The translations under genes and the position numbers were made by a program. Source: an uncultured Bryobacteraceae bacterium (GTDB lineage: Bacteria; Acidobacteriota; Terriglobia; Bryobacterales; Bryobacteraceae). Taken from it: DNA of 64,000 nt. The DNA lies in contig CALDSU010000005.1 of the NCBI GenBank assembly GCA_937924525.1, positions 620,001-684,000 on the forward strand. The letters run 5' to 3'. The notes below the pieces were generated by a model that ran no database searches, was not told where the DNA came from, and saw only the letters and a program-made list of their open reading frames with translations. Below are positions 29,892 through 37,943 of the stretch, in pieces (positions within the stretch are counted from its first letter, which is position 1; the number at the start of each line of letters is the position of its first letter).

Positions 29892-30219
29892 GGCCGTGTT
29901 CCTCGACCACCTCATGATGGAGTTCCGCCACGAGGGCGCGCAGTTGCTTCAGCACCTGGCGGCCGGCGGGCGTGAGCCGGTATTCCTGCCGCGCGTGCGA
30001 CTTTCCGGTCCCGGACTTTTCCATTGCTTGCAACCAGCGGTGGGCTTCCATGCGCTTGAGCAACGGATAGAGCGTGCCCGGGCTCAGATGATAGCCGTGG
30101 CGCCGCAACTCATCCAGCACCCACTGCCCGTAGACCGGCCCCGCGGCGGCATGGTGGAGGATGTGCACCTTCCAGAAGGCGAGCAGAATCTCCCGGGCCA
30201 GCGGATTCCCTTCGCGCAC
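29881..30219 (-). CDS. PadR-family transcriptional regulator
   Basis: A 112-residue winged-helix repressor: VHILHHAAAGPVYGQWVLDELRRHGYHLSPGTLYPLLKRMEAHRWL is the PadR DNA-binding domain, followed by EYRLTPAGRQVLKQLRALVAELHHEV, a short dimerisation helix. Members repress stress or efflux genes and release DNA on ligand binding. The start is GTG at 30219, with AGG a few bases upstream. It is the first gene of the efflux operon it probably controls; the palindrome at 30231-30242 lies right before it. The His-rich C-terminus (HHEVVEEHGHAH) could bind metal, so metal sensing is possible. Confidence 0.9.
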   Translation of the reverse strand: MREGNPLAREILLAFWKVHILHHAAAGPVYGQWVLDELRRHGYHLSPGTLYPLLKRMEAHRWLQAMEKSGTGKSHARQEYRLTPAGRQVLKQLRALVAELHHEVVEEHGHAH

Positions 30220-30230
30220 GACCTATGATT

Positions 30231-30242
30231 ATCGTAAACGAT
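30231..30242. promoter_or_regulatory. Candidate PadR operator palindrome
   Basis: ATCGT-AA-ACGAT is a perfect inverted repeat (5-base arms, 2-base centre) ending 12 bases upstream of the padR GTG, where a bound repressor would block transcription or initiation of the efflux operon. It lies in an AT-richer patch of an otherwise GC-rich spacer. Assignment to PadR is positional. Confidence 0.5.
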
Positions 30243-30290
30243 CACCGAGGTTGCAAGCGAAAGCCTTGTCGATCGACTCGGCGCGGAGCG

Positions 30291-30311
30291 GCGACCGGCA
30301 GGGAGCGGGCC
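30291..30311. repeat. Dispersed intergenic repeat, copy 1
   Basis: GCGACCGGCAGGGAGCGGGC plus one C is shared exactly with 60361-60381 and, with small changes, with 40771-40795. All three lie between genes. Here it sits between padR and the Uma2 gene, and GC-rich inverted sequence (GCGGCTCCAGCCGC) follows at 30315-30328. It looks like a REP-type element family. Confidence 0.7.
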
Positions 30312-30338
30312 TCTGCGGCTCCAGCCGCGGGCAGGCTG

Positions 30339-30872
30339 CTAACCGAAAACCTCGTCCACCCGGAGCCGCGCGTCGCCGAACAGCGGTAAGGGCATCTCCT
30401 GCCCGGCGCGCCAAGTCAGGCCACGCCCATCCGACGTGGACACCTTGACCTGGCGCAGGTCCGGATCCACCACCACCCAGGATTCCCGCGCGCCCGTCTC
30501 CAGGCACAGCTTTTCCTTTTCGTTCACCTCGGCGGCGGTGTGGGATGGCGACAGCGCCTCGATCACCACGTCGGGGGTGCCTTGGAGGTAGTTGTCGAGG
30601 TCGGCGTTCTTCCAGCGCTCCGCCGCGACATCCGCCACGCGGAGTCCATGCTCCGGCCACGGGCGGAAGGGGAGTTCCCGTTCGAGCAGGCTTCCCGCCG
30701 GCGCCACGGCTTCCAGCATGCGCCGGAGTGGTCGCTGGACTACCAGGTGTCTGAGTCGCGGCCGAGTCACCTGGACCAGCTCCCCATGGCGGAGTTCGTA
30801 ATAGAATTCGCCGCGCGCTTCCGGCAGTTTCCGGTAGGCATCCACGGTGAGCGACTCCGTGGTGGCCGCCAT
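30339..30872 (-). CDS. Uma2 family (DUF820) endonuclease-like protein
   Basis: A 177-residue member of the Uma2/DUF820 family, a PD-(D/E)xK nuclease fold abundant in cyanobacteria and acidobacteria. Visible are YELRHGELVQVTRPRLRH (Glu), VADVAAERW (an Asp at the first motif position), PDVVIEALSPSHTAAEVNEKEKLCLETGARESWVVDP-like sequence (VIEALS...K as ExK), and the final LFGDARLRVDEVF. The biological role is unknown; these genes often occur as scattered single copies and may derive from mobile elements. It stands alone between padR and the MmcQ-like gene. Confidence 0.88.
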   Translation of the reverse strand: MAATTESLTVDAYRKLPEARGEFYYELRHGELVQVTRPRLRHLVVQRPLRRMLEAVAPAGSLLERELPFRPWPEHGLRVADVAAERWKNADLDNYLQGTPDVVIEALSPSHTAAEVNEKEKLCLETGARESWVVVDPDLRQVKVSTSDGRGLTWRAGQEMPLPLFGDARLRVDEVFG

Positions 30873-30889
30873 CTCTCCTCCATCCTACG

Positions 30890-31243
30890 TCAGCCGCTGG
30901 CCGCCAGCGTTTCCCGGGTCTTTCTCGGAAGCTTGGCCACCACGAGGTCGTAGGCCTTGCGCAACAGCCGGCGCATCTCCGGCTTCGGCAGTGCGCCGGG
31001 CGATTCCAGAGCCACCCAGTGCGCGCGCGCCAGGTAAGGCGCGGGAACTACGCCAGGGCGCTCGATCAACTCCGCATAGTCTTCCGGAGAGCATTTGAAG
31101 GAGACGGCGTGGTCATCCGGCTCCAGCACGGCGACGGCGAACATCTTGCCGGCCACTTTGAAAACCAGGTCGTCACCCCACTGCACCGTCTCGGTGACGT
31201 GCGGAAAGGTCAGACACGTCTGGCGAACCCAGGCGGCGAACAT
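30890..31243 (-). CDS. MmcQ/YjbR family protein
   Basis: A 117-residue MmcQ/YjbR (CyaY-like fold) protein: FPHVTETVQWGDDLVFKVAGKMFAVAVLEPDD, VSFKCSPEDYAELIERPGVVPAPYLARAHWVALE and a C-terminal helix LRKAYDLVVAKLPRKTRE are the family blocks in order. Structures resemble DNA-binding folds, but function is unproved. The start is the ATG at 31243 (MFAAWVRQTCL), matching family length; upstream sequence reads into the divergent tmk promoter. It lies 17 bases upstream of the Uma2 gene on the same strand and may be cotranscribed. Confidence 0.88.
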   Translation of the reverse strand: MFAAWVRQTCLTFPHVTETVQWGDDLVFKVAGKMFAVAVLEPDDHAVSFKCSPEDYAELIERPGVVPAPYLARAHWVALESPGALPKPEMRRLLRKAYDLVVAKLPRKTRETLAASG

Positions 31244-31307
31244 CGTTCTTAGCGTACGCCAAACCAGAAGCCGCGGGCGGGGTGTAGGAGAATGAGAAGG
31301 ATTCGGC

Positions 31308-31943
31308 ATGGCCCGCCCCGGACTGTTTGTGACGTTTGAAGGAATGGACGGCAGCGGCAAGACGACTCAGCTTGCCCGCCTGGCGGGGCGGTTGCGGCAA
31401 GCCGGCCGGGAGGTGCTGGAGACCGCCGAGCCGGGCGGTACGCGGATCGGCCAGCAGATCCGCGACATCCTGCTGGACGAGCGCAACCGGGACCTGGCGC
31501 CGCGCGCCGAGTTGCTGCTCTACTTTGCCTGCCGCGCCCAGAACGTCGAGGAATGGATCCTGCCCGCCCTGGCGCGCGGTGCAGTGGTGTTGTCCGACCG
31601 CTTCACGGACTCCACGATGGTGTACCAGGGATACGGGCGGGGGCTGGGCGCCGCCGCGGTGGAGACGCTGCACGAGATCGCCTGCCAAGGGCTCCAGCCG
31701 GACCTGACGCTGTTCCTCGACATCGACCTCGACACCAGCCTCGCCCGCGCCCGGCGGCGGAACGCCGAGGCGGCGCGCCGCGACCGGATGGACGAACAGG
31801 CCGCCGAGTTTTACCGGCGGGTGCGCGATGCGTACCTGGATCTGGCCCGGCGGCACCCCGGGCGGGTGCGGATCATCCGCGGCGGCCAGCCGGAGGACGC
31901 GGTGGCGGCGGACATCTGGGAGGTGGTGCGCGCCCATGTTTGA
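31308..31943 (+). CDS. tmk: Thymidylate kinase
   Basis: Tmk phosphorylates dTMP to dTDP for DNA synthesis. The 211-residue protein has the P-loop FEGMDGSGKTTQ (~10-21), the TMP-binding EPGGTRIGQQIRDILLD (~42-58), LLLYFACRAQNVEE, the DRFTDSTMVYQGYGRGL motif (~97-113) and the LID RRRNAEAARRDRMDEQ (~148-163). It overlaps the holB start by 8 bases, the classical tmk-holB pairing. The ATG at 31308 is preceded by GAGAAGGA. Confidence 0.97.
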   Translation: MARPGLFVTFEGMDGSGKTTQLARLAGRLRQAGREVLETAEPGGTRIGQQIRDILLDERNRDLAPRAELLLYFACRAQNVEEWILPALARGAVVLSDRFTDSTMVYQGYGRGLGAAAVETLHEIACQGLQPDLTLFLDIDLDTSLARARRRNAEAARRDRMDEQAAEFYRRVRDAYLDLARRHPGRVRIIRGGQPEDAVAADIWEVVRAHV

Positions 31944-32985
31944 GCGCTATTGGGGCAATGCGGAGATCGCGGCCGCGCTCGCCCGCATGATCGAGGGCGG
32001 GCGGATCCCGCAAACGATGTTATTCGCCGGCCCGGAGGGCGTGGGCAAGGCGACGCTGGCGCGCCGGTTCGCCGCGCGCCTGTTGGGGGGAGCGGCCCTC
32101 ATCGAGCAGGACGACCTCAGCCTGCCCGAACACCTGGACACCGTCGCCGACCGCGAGAAGTGGCCGGCCGAACGGCGCAACGAAGAGCCTCTGCTGTTCG
32201 CGTCCCACGCCGACTTCGTAACGTTCGCCCCCGACGGGCCGCTGCGCCAGATCTCCATCCCGCAAATGCGCCTCCTCAAGGAACTGGCGCCCTACCGGCC
32301 GCATCAAGGCGCCTGGCGCGTCTTTCTGATCGACCACGTCGACCGCGCCAATGAACAGGCGGCGAACTCGCTGCTGAAGACGCTCGAGGAGCCGCCCCCG
32401 CACCTCATCCTGATCCTCACGGCGGAAAATGCCTACGATCTGCTGCCCACCATCCGCTCGCGCGCCGTGCCGTTCGCCTTTGCCCGGCTCTCGGACGAAG
32501 AGATGCGGGCGTTTCTCGCCAGCCGGCAGGTGGACCAGGCCGAGCGGCGCCTGGCGCTGGCCCATGGCTGCCCGGGCGTGGCGGCCACGCTGGACCTGGC
32601 GCAATTCGACCAGCGGCGCGCGGCCATGCTCGCGCTGCTTGAGACCGCTTCCGGCATCGCCCCCTTCGAGCATTGGACCCGCCATGCCGAATCGATCGCC
32701 CGCAGCCGCGGCGAGAAACTGGAGAACTACCTTCGGGTGCTCTACCTGCTGCTGCGCGACGTGCTGCTCCTCCGGGAAGGAGGAGCAGGGGCGCTGGGCA
32801 ATCCCGACCTGACGCCGCAACTGGAAGCCTTGGCGCGGCGGACGCCGTTTGCGTGGATTCGCCGCGCCGTGGCGCGCGCCGACGAGTTGGCCGAGTTGCT
32901 CCGCCGGAATATTCAGAAGACGATCGCCCTGGACGCACTCATTCTGGACCTGCGGGCTTTCGCCCGGCGCGCCGGCGGCCCGTAG
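31936..32985 (+). CDS. holB: DNA polymerase III subunit delta-prime
   Basis: Delta-prime is the rigid stator of the clamp loader that puts the beta clamp on DNA. The 349-residue product has a P-loop AGPEGVGKATLARR (~31-44), the SLLKTLEEPPPHLILILTAENAYDLLPTIRSR region (Ser-Arg arginine finger) and a C-terminal helical domain. The zinc-module cysteines present in many clamp-loader subunits are absent. The ATG at 31936 overlaps the tmk end by 8 bases. It is followed 37 bases later by an ECF sigma gene, so the four genes probably share a transcript. Confidence 0.93.
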   Translation: MFERYWGNAEIAAALARMIEGGRIPQTMLFAGPEGVGKATLARRFAARLLGGAALIEQDDLSLPEHLDTVADREKWPAERRNEEPLLFASHADFVTFAPDGPLRQISIPQMRLLKELAPYRPHQGAWRVFLIDHVDRANEQAANSLLKTLEEPPPHLILILTAENAYDLLPTIRSRAVPFAFARLSDEEMRAFLASRQVDQAERRLALAHGCPGVAATLDLAQFDQRRAAMLALLETASGIAPFEHWTRHAESIARSRGEKLENYLRVLYLLLRDVLLLREGGAGALGNPDLTPQLEALARRTPFAWIRRAVARADELAELLRRNIQKTIALDALILDLRAFARRAGGP

Positions 32986-33022
32986 CGCCCGAAGGCGCTG
33001 CTCCCCTTGGTATTCTTGGACT

Positions 33023-33637
33023 GTGCCCAGCCAATCTGCGGCCTTCGACGAAATGCAGCTGGTGGCCCGTGCCCGCGAAGGCGACGATGAGGCGTACAGC
33101 GCCCTGGTCGACCGTTATGCCCGGAACGTCTACCGCCTTGCCCTGAACATCACCCAGTTGCAGGAGGACGCCGAGGACGTGCTCCAGGAAACGTTCATGA
33201 AAGCGTACGAACACCTGGGGGAGTTCGAAGGGCACTCGAAGTTCTACACGTGGCTGGTCCGCATCGCCATGAACGAATCGCTCATGAAGCTGCGCAAGCG
33301 GAAGTGGGACCGCACGGTGTGGCTGGATGAACCGATCGAGACCGGGGAGGACCGCGTCGCGCGCGAGATCGCGGTGTGGGACGATCCCGAGCAGCGTTAC
33401 TCCAAGGAGGAGTTGCGCGAAATTCTCAACAAAGCCGTTCAGAGTTTGACCCCCCCCTACCGGTCGGTGTTTGTCCTACGTGACGTCGAGGATCTCTCGA
33501 TTGAGGAAACGGCGCGCGTGCTGGACCTGTCCGTCCCCGCGGTAAAGAGCCGCCTGTTGCGGGCCCGTCTGCAACTGCGCGACAAGTTGACGGCTTTTTT
33601 CAAGAAGAAGGTGGAGGATCCGTTTGCTTACTTGTAA
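33023..33637 (+). CDS. ECF (RpoE-like) sigma factor
   Basis: About 204 residues with the two sigma-70 regions of ECF factors: region 2 (ALVDRYARNVYRLALNITQLQEDAEDVLQETFMKAYEHLGEFEGHSKFYTWLVRIAMNE) and region 4 (LTPPYRSVFVLRDVEDLSIEETARVLDLSVPAVKSRLLRARLQLRDKL). It directs RNA polymerase to a stress or envelope regulon. The start is taken as GTG at 33023; an in-frame ATG at 33053 would remove ten residues and is possible because neither has a strong ribosome site. It overlaps the anti-sigma gene by 14 bases, so the pair is stoichiometric. Confidence 0.94.
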   Translation: MPSQSAAFDEMQLVARAREGDDEAYSALVDRYARNVYRLALNITQLQEDAEDVLQETFMKAYEHLGEFEGHSKFYTWLVRIAMNESLMKLRKRKWDRTVWLDEPIETGEDRVAREIAVWDDPEQRYSKEELREILNKAVQSLTPPYRSVFVLRDVEDLSIEETARVLDLSVPAVKSRLLRARLQLRDKLTAFFKKKVEDPFAYL

Positions 33638-33866
33638 AGATTTTCTGGCGGAACTGAGCGATTTCCTGGACGAATCGCTGAGTCCGGAGGAGCGGCGGGA
33701 ACTGGAGAACCACATCAACGCGTGTCCGAACTGTTGGGTGCTGGCGGACACCACCAGGCGCACGGTCCAGATCTATAAGGAAGCCGAACTGTATGAGCTG
33801 CCGGAGGAGGTCCGAAACCGGCTGGCCCAGGCCCTGGAAAAAAAGATGGCTTCCAAAAAGTGCTAA
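33624..33866 (+). CDS. Zinc-finger anti-sigma factor
   Basis: An 80-residue ZAS-type anti-sigma domain: CKDFLAELSDFLDESLSPEERRELENHINACPNC, with the HxxxCxxC zinc motif (HINACPNC, ~30-37 from HINA) plus the upstream Cys/His region. It has no membrane segment, so it is a soluble regulator, perhaps redox- or zinc-responsive, rather than a transmembrane sensor. The start is TTG at 33624 with GGAGG 6 bases upstream, inside the sigma gene end. It should hold the ECF sigma inactive. Confidence 0.9.
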   Translation: MLTCKDFLAELSDFLDESLSPEERRELENHINACPNCWVLADTTRRTVQIYKEAELYELPEEVRNRLAQALEKKMASKKC

Positions 33867-33884
33867 CCTCAGGCGAAACCATCC

Positions 33885-35003
33885 ATGAAGATTACGAAGG
33901 TTGAAGCGATTTACCTCCGCCAGCCGGAGGTGAAGTTTCAGTGTGACAGCGGGCAGGATGCCCTGGTGGTCCGCGTCGAGACCGACGCCGGCATCACGGG
34001 GTTGGGCGAGGTGGACTCGGCGCCGCTCGCCGTGAAGGGGGCGATTGACGGACCGTTCTCCCACACCACCGCGACCGGTTTAGCGCACGCGGTGCTGGGC
34101 GAAGATCCTTTCGAAACCGAAAAAATCTGGCACAAGATGTATCGGGCCAATATCTACGGCGGGCGCCGCGGCGTCGGTCTGCACGCGATGAGCGGCATTG
34201 ATATGGCCCTCTGGGACATCAAGGGCAAGGCGCTCGGCATGCCCGTCTGGAAATTGCTCGGCGGCGGCTTCCACCAGAAAATCCGCTGCTACGCCAGTTC
34301 GCTGTTCGGTCCCACGCCGGCCCAGACCGGAGAACTGGCGCGGCGCTATCGCGACCAGGGCTTCACCGCTGTCAAGTTCGGCTGGGACCCCATGGGACAG
34401 GACGAGAAGACCGATATCGCCCTGGTGCGCGAGGGCCGGAAAGGTCTCGGCGACGAGGCGGATCTGCTGATTGACGCCGGTCTGGTCTGGGATTCCAAGA
34501 CCGCCTTGCAGCGCGCCCGCGCCTTCGCCGACTACAACATCTTCTGGCTGGAGGAACCGCTGCGTCCGGACGACTACGAGGGTTACCGCAAACTGGCGGA
34601 AGCCACCCACGTGCGCATCGCCGCCGGCGAGGAAGAGAGCAACCGCCAGTCCTTCATCGACCTGATGGATCGCGGCCGCATCGACGTGGTGCAGGTGGAT
34701 CTGACCCGCTGCGGCGGTTTCACCGAAGCCATGAAGATCGCGGCGCTGGCCTGGGATCGCGGTCTCCCCGTCGCCAACCACGGCTTCACCACCTACATCA
34801 ATGTGGCCGCGGCGCTGCACTGGCTGAACGCCATTCCCAACGCGCTCATCTGCGAGTTCGTCGCCGAGGAGGAAACCAACCTCCGCGAGCATCTGACGCG
34901 GCAAAAACTCCGCGCGCAGGACGGCTACCTGGCCATCCCGCAGGAGCCTGGCCTGGGCATCGACCTGGACGAAGACGCCATCGCGCGATATCGCGTCTGC
35001 TGA
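33885..35003 (+). CDS. Mandelate racemase/muconate lactonizing (enolase-superfamily) enzyme
   Basis: A 372-residue enolase-superfamily enzyme that abstracts the alpha proton of a sugar acid. The N-terminal capping domain opens KITKVEAIYLRQPE. Catalytic and metal sites are FTAVKFGWDPMGQDEK (KxG-type lysine), LLIDAGLVWD (Asp ligand), WLEEPLRPDDYEGY (Glu ligand), IAAGEEESNR (Glu ligand) and VVQVDLTRCGGFTEAMKIAALAWDRGLPVANHGF (His general base). This is typical of aldonate or D-galactonate/mandelate-like dehydratases; the exact acid is unknown. It lies 18 bases after the anti-sigma gene and 117 bases before a Gfo/Idh/MocA gene. Confidence 0.9.
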   Translation: MKITKVEAIYLRQPEVKFQCDSGQDALVVRVETDAGITGLGEVDSAPLAVKGAIDGPFSHTTATGLAHAVLGEDPFETEKIWHKMYRANIYGGRRGVGLHAMSGIDMALWDIKGKALGMPVWKLLGGGFHQKIRCYASSLFGPTPAQTGELARRYRDQGFTAVKFGWDPMGQDEKTDIALVREGRKGLGDEADLLIDAGLVWDSKTALQRARAFADYNIFWLEEPLRPDDYEGYRKLAEATHVRIAAGEEESNRQSFIDLMDRGRIDVVQVDLTRCGGFTEAMKIAALAWDRGLPVANHGFTTYINVAAALHWLNAIPNALICEFVAEEETNLREHLTRQKLRAQDGYLAIPQEPGLGIDLDEDAIARYRVC

Positions 35004-35071
35004 TCCAGCGCCGCCGCCGCGCGGCGCAACGAGGCGGGGGCCGCCCGCATCCGCGCGCCCGGTGAACCCGC

Positions 35072-35092
35072 TTGATACACTAACGGTGTCAA
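35072..35092. promoter_or_regulatory. Imperfect palindrome, candidate operator/promoter
   Basis: TTGATACAC (35072-35080) and GTGTCAA (35086-35092) form an inverted repeat with one extra base and a 5-base centre. It contains TACACT, a possible -10, 29 bases before the oxidoreductase ATG. It may be a regulator site for the sugar-acid genes. Confidence 0.35.
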
Positions 35093-35120
35093 AATCCTCA
35101 CCGGAAAGGATTTCACCGTT

Positions 35121-36266
35121 ATGCGCAAGATTAAGACCGCGGTCATCGGCTCGGGTTTCATGGGGAAGGTCCATACGGAGGCGATTCGCCGCCTCGGCAA
35201 TGTGGACGTGGTGGCGGTCGCCGCGTCCCCCGCGCGCGACGCCCGTCTGGTCGCCCATCACTTCGACGTGCCGCATTCCACCGGCAACTGGAAAAGCCTG
35301 ATCGAGGACCCGGAAGTGGAAGCCGTGCACCTGTGCACCCCGAACGCGCTCCACTACCCCATGGCGAAGGCGTTCATGGAGCACGGCAAGCACGTGCTGT
35401 GCGAGAAGCCTTTGGCCGTTTCCTCCGCGGAAGCCGCGGAAATGGTGAAACTGGCCAAGGAGCACAAAGTCGTCAACGCCACGAATCACAACCTGCGGTA
35501 CTACCCGGTGGTCCAGCACGTCCGCGCCATGATCGAAGCCGGAGAACTGGGTGAAGTCCTGGTGGTCCAGGGCACCTATTCGCAGGACTGGCTGCTTTAC
35601 GACACCGATTACAACTGGCGCATCGAAGCGAGGGACAATGGCCCGTCGCGCGTAGTCGGCGACATCGGCTCGCACTGGATGGACATGATCCAGCACCTGA
35701 CCGGACTGCGCATCACCGCCGTGTGCGCGGACCTGCAAACGTTTCATAAGACGCGCAAAAAACCGAAGGGGTCGATCGAAACATTCGCGGGCAAGAAACT
35801 CTCGCCGGAGGATTACGAAGAGATTCCCGTGCTGACTGAGGACTTTGCTTCCGTGCTGGTCCGGTTAGGCGACCGGGCGCGTGGCGCGTACACGGTCAGC
35901 CAGGTGTCGGCCGGCAACAAGAACCGCTTCCAGTTCGAAATCTACGGCACCAAGTGCGGGGTCAAATGGAACCAGGAAGTGCCGGATGAACTCTGGATCG
36001 GCCACCGCAACATGCCCAACCAGGTCATCATGAAGGACCCGTCCCTGTTGAGCGGCCGCGCGCCGGGCTACGCCGACCTGCCGGGCGGCCACAGCGAAGG
36101 TTACGACGACACCCACAAGCAATTGTTCAAGCGCTTTTACAACCGCATTCTGCATCCGCACTCGCCCATCGAGTTCCCGACGTTTGAAGACGGTTTACGC
36201 GGGATGAAACTGATCGAGGCGGTCATGGAAAGCCACGCGCGCCAAGGCTGGGTGGAACTCGGCTGA
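35121..36266 (+). CDS. Gfo/Idh/MocA family oxidoreductase
   Basis: A 381-residue cytoplasmic dehydrogenase: TAVIGSGFMGKVHTEAIRRLG (Rossmann GxGxxG variant GSGFMG), VEAVHLCTPNALH, VLCEKPLAVSS (catalytic Lys) and the Asp/His triad region GDIGSHWMDMIQHLTG (His) typical of family members acting on pyranose rings or inositols. The C-terminal half is beta-rich with GGHSEGYDDTHKQLFKRFY near the end, as in many Bryobacterales-type members. GGAAAGGA lies 11 bases before the ATG. It is convergent with the PQQ dehydrogenase gene (10-base gap). Likely a sugar or keto-glycoside step beside the enolase-superfamily enzyme. Confidence 0.93.
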   Translation: MRKIKTAVIGSGFMGKVHTEAIRRLGNVDVVAVAASPARDARLVAHHFDVPHSTGNWKSLIEDPEVEAVHLCTPNALHYPMAKAFMEHGKHVLCEKPLAVSSAEAAEMVKLAKEHKVVNATNHNLRYYPVVQHVRAMIEAGELGEVLVVQGTYSQDWLLYDTDYNWRIEARDNGPSRVVGDIGSHWMDMIQHLTGLRITAVCADLQTFHKTRKKPKGSIETFAGKKLSPEDYEEIPVLTEDFASVLVRLGDRARGAYTVSQVSAGNKNRFQFEIYGTKCGVKWNQEVPDELWIGHRNMPNQVIMKDPSLLSGRAPGYADLPGGHSEGYDDTHKQLFKRFYNRILHPHSPIEFPTFEDGLRGMKLIEAVMESHARQGWVELG

Positions 36267-36276
36267 CGGCGGAGGT

Positions 36277-37860
36277 CTACTCGTCCGGCAGACCAAAAGT
36301 GATGACGCTGGCGCCGGCAGCGAGCGTCACATACTGTTTGCCGCGGAGCGTATAGGTGACGGGCGGCGCGGCGATGCCCCCGCCCGTGTTGAACCGCCAC
36401 CGGACCTCGCCGGTGCGCGCGTCGAACGCCACCAGATACCCGTCTCCATCTCCGGTGAAGACCAATCCGCCGGCGGTGGCCAGCAGGCCGTTCGGGGCGT
36501 TGCGCAGGGGGACCCGCCACTTGGTTTCCGCAGTCACGGGATCCACCGCGATCAGGGACCCGGTCTGCTGTTCTCCCGGCAGGTTGCCTGCCGTGCTGAG
36601 CATGTACCACTGGCCCTCGACGTACTCGCCCTCGGTCTTGTAATACATTTGACACCCGTCCGTGGAGCCGAAGTAATACCAGCCGGTCTGCGGACTATAG
36701 GCGGTGGGCTGCCAGTTGTGTCCGCCGCCCAGGCCCGGACACGTGCGTGTGCCTTGGGCGGAGGGTTCCTGTCCGGGCGTCAGGATTGGCCGGCCGTTGG
36801 CATCCAGTCCGCTCGCCCAGGTGACCGTCGTGTAGGGTTTCGCGGCCAGCAGTTTCCCGTTGACGCGATCCAGCGTGTAGAAGAAGCCGTTGCGATTGGC
36901 TTGCAGGATGGCCTTCACCGGCTTGCCGGCCATCGTTAGATCGACCAGCGGCAGTTCTTCCGCAGCGTCCCAGTCGTGCAGGTCATGCGGCGTGAACTGG
37001 AAGTGCCAGCGGTATTGCCCGGTGTCGGCGTCGAGCGCGACCACGCTGCAGGTGTAAAGATTGTCGCCTGGCCGGAGATCGCCGTTCATGTCGGGCGCGG
37101 GATTGCCCGTGCCCCAGTACAGCAGGTTCAACTCGGGGTCGTAGGAGCCGGTGACCCAGGTGGAGCCTCCGCCCCGCCGCCAGGCGTCGCCCGGACCCCA
37201 GGTGTCGCCGCCCGGTTCTCCGGGCGCCGGCACCGTGTAGAAGCGCCAGAGCCGTTTCCCGGTTTCCGCGTCGTAGGCGTCCAGGAAACCCCGCACGCCA
37301 AATTCCGCACCCGCCATCCCTACGATGACTTTGTTCTTCACCACCAGGGGAGCGGCGGTCAGCGACAATCCCGCCTTGTAGCTGGCGACCTCGGTTTCCC
37401 AGAGGACCTGGCCGGTTTTCGCGTCGAGCGCGACCAGCGTGCCTTCAAAGTTGACTTTGTACAAACGTTCGCCCAGCGCGGCAAAGCCGCGGTTGGGCGT
37501 GCCGCAGCAACCCTTCGCGTCGGCGGGCGCCGGTTTTGCGTAACGCCACACCGGCTTGCCGGTGAGCAGGTCCAGCGCGAACGCGTGGTTGCCGTGGGCG
37601 GTCAGGTACATCATGCCGCCGAAGATGAGGGGCGTGGCCTGCATCCGGCCCGGCAGTCCGCTCTGGTAAATCCATTTGGGAGCCAGGCGGGCGACGTTGC
37701 CGGTGTGAATCTGGGCCAGCGTGCTGTAACGCCAGGCGCGGTACTCGCCGCCGTACATCAGCCACGTCGCAGGGTCGGCGGGCGTCCGGCGCAACTGCTC
37801 TTCCGTCACCTGCGCCGCCGCCGCGGACAGCGCGCACACCAGCAACAGCGTTCCCCTCAT
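36277..37860 (-). CDS. PQQ-dependent quinoprotein dehydrogenase
   Basis: About 527 residues: signal peptide MRGTLLLVCALSAAAAQ, then an eight-bladed propeller of PQQ alcohol-dehydrogenase type. Diagnostic sites are CCGTPNRG (the adjacent disulfide Cys pair), GSTWVTGSYDPELNLLYWGTGNPAPDMNGDLRPGDNLYTCS (active-site and Ca-binding loop) and WHFQFTPHDLHDWDA. No cytochrome domain is present, so electrons leave through a separate acceptor. The ATG at 37860 has a very strong site (GGGAGGG) upstream. The enzyme oxidises an alcohol or sugar in the periplasm; the neighbouring aldehyde dehydrogenase upstream could finish the oxidation. Confidence 0.93.
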   Translation of the reverse strand: MRGTLLLVCALSAAAAQVTEEQLRRTPADPATWLMYGGEYRAWRYSTLAQIHTGNVARLAPKWIYQSGLPGRMQATPLIFGGMMYLTAHGNHAFALDLLTGKPVWRYAKPAPADAKGCCGTPNRGFAALGERLYKVNFEGTLVALDAKTGQVLWETEVASYKAGLSLTAAPLVVKNKVIVGMAGAEFGVRGFLDAYDAETGKRLWRFYTVPAPGEPGGDTWGPGDAWRRGGGSTWVTGSYDPELNLLYWGTGNPAPDMNGDLRPGDNLYTCSVVALDADTGQYRWHFQFTPHDLHDWDAAEELPLVDLTMAGKPVKAILQANRNGFFYTLDRVNGKLLAAKPYTTVTWASGLDANGRPILTPGQEPSAQGTRTCPGLGGGHNWQPTAYSPQTGWYYFGSTDGCQMYYKTEGEYVEGQWYMLSTAGNLPGEQQTGSLIAVDPVTAETKWRVPLRNAPNGLLATAGGLVFTGDGDGYLVAFDARTGEVRWRFNTGGGIAAPPVTYTLRGKQYVTLAAGASVITFGLPDE

Positions 37861-37943
37861 GTTCCCTCCCCCGCTCCGCATCGGCGATCGTGTGCGGCAG
37901 CGTTGCGCGGCCATCGCCCCGGCATCCTGCGGCGGCGTCCCGC

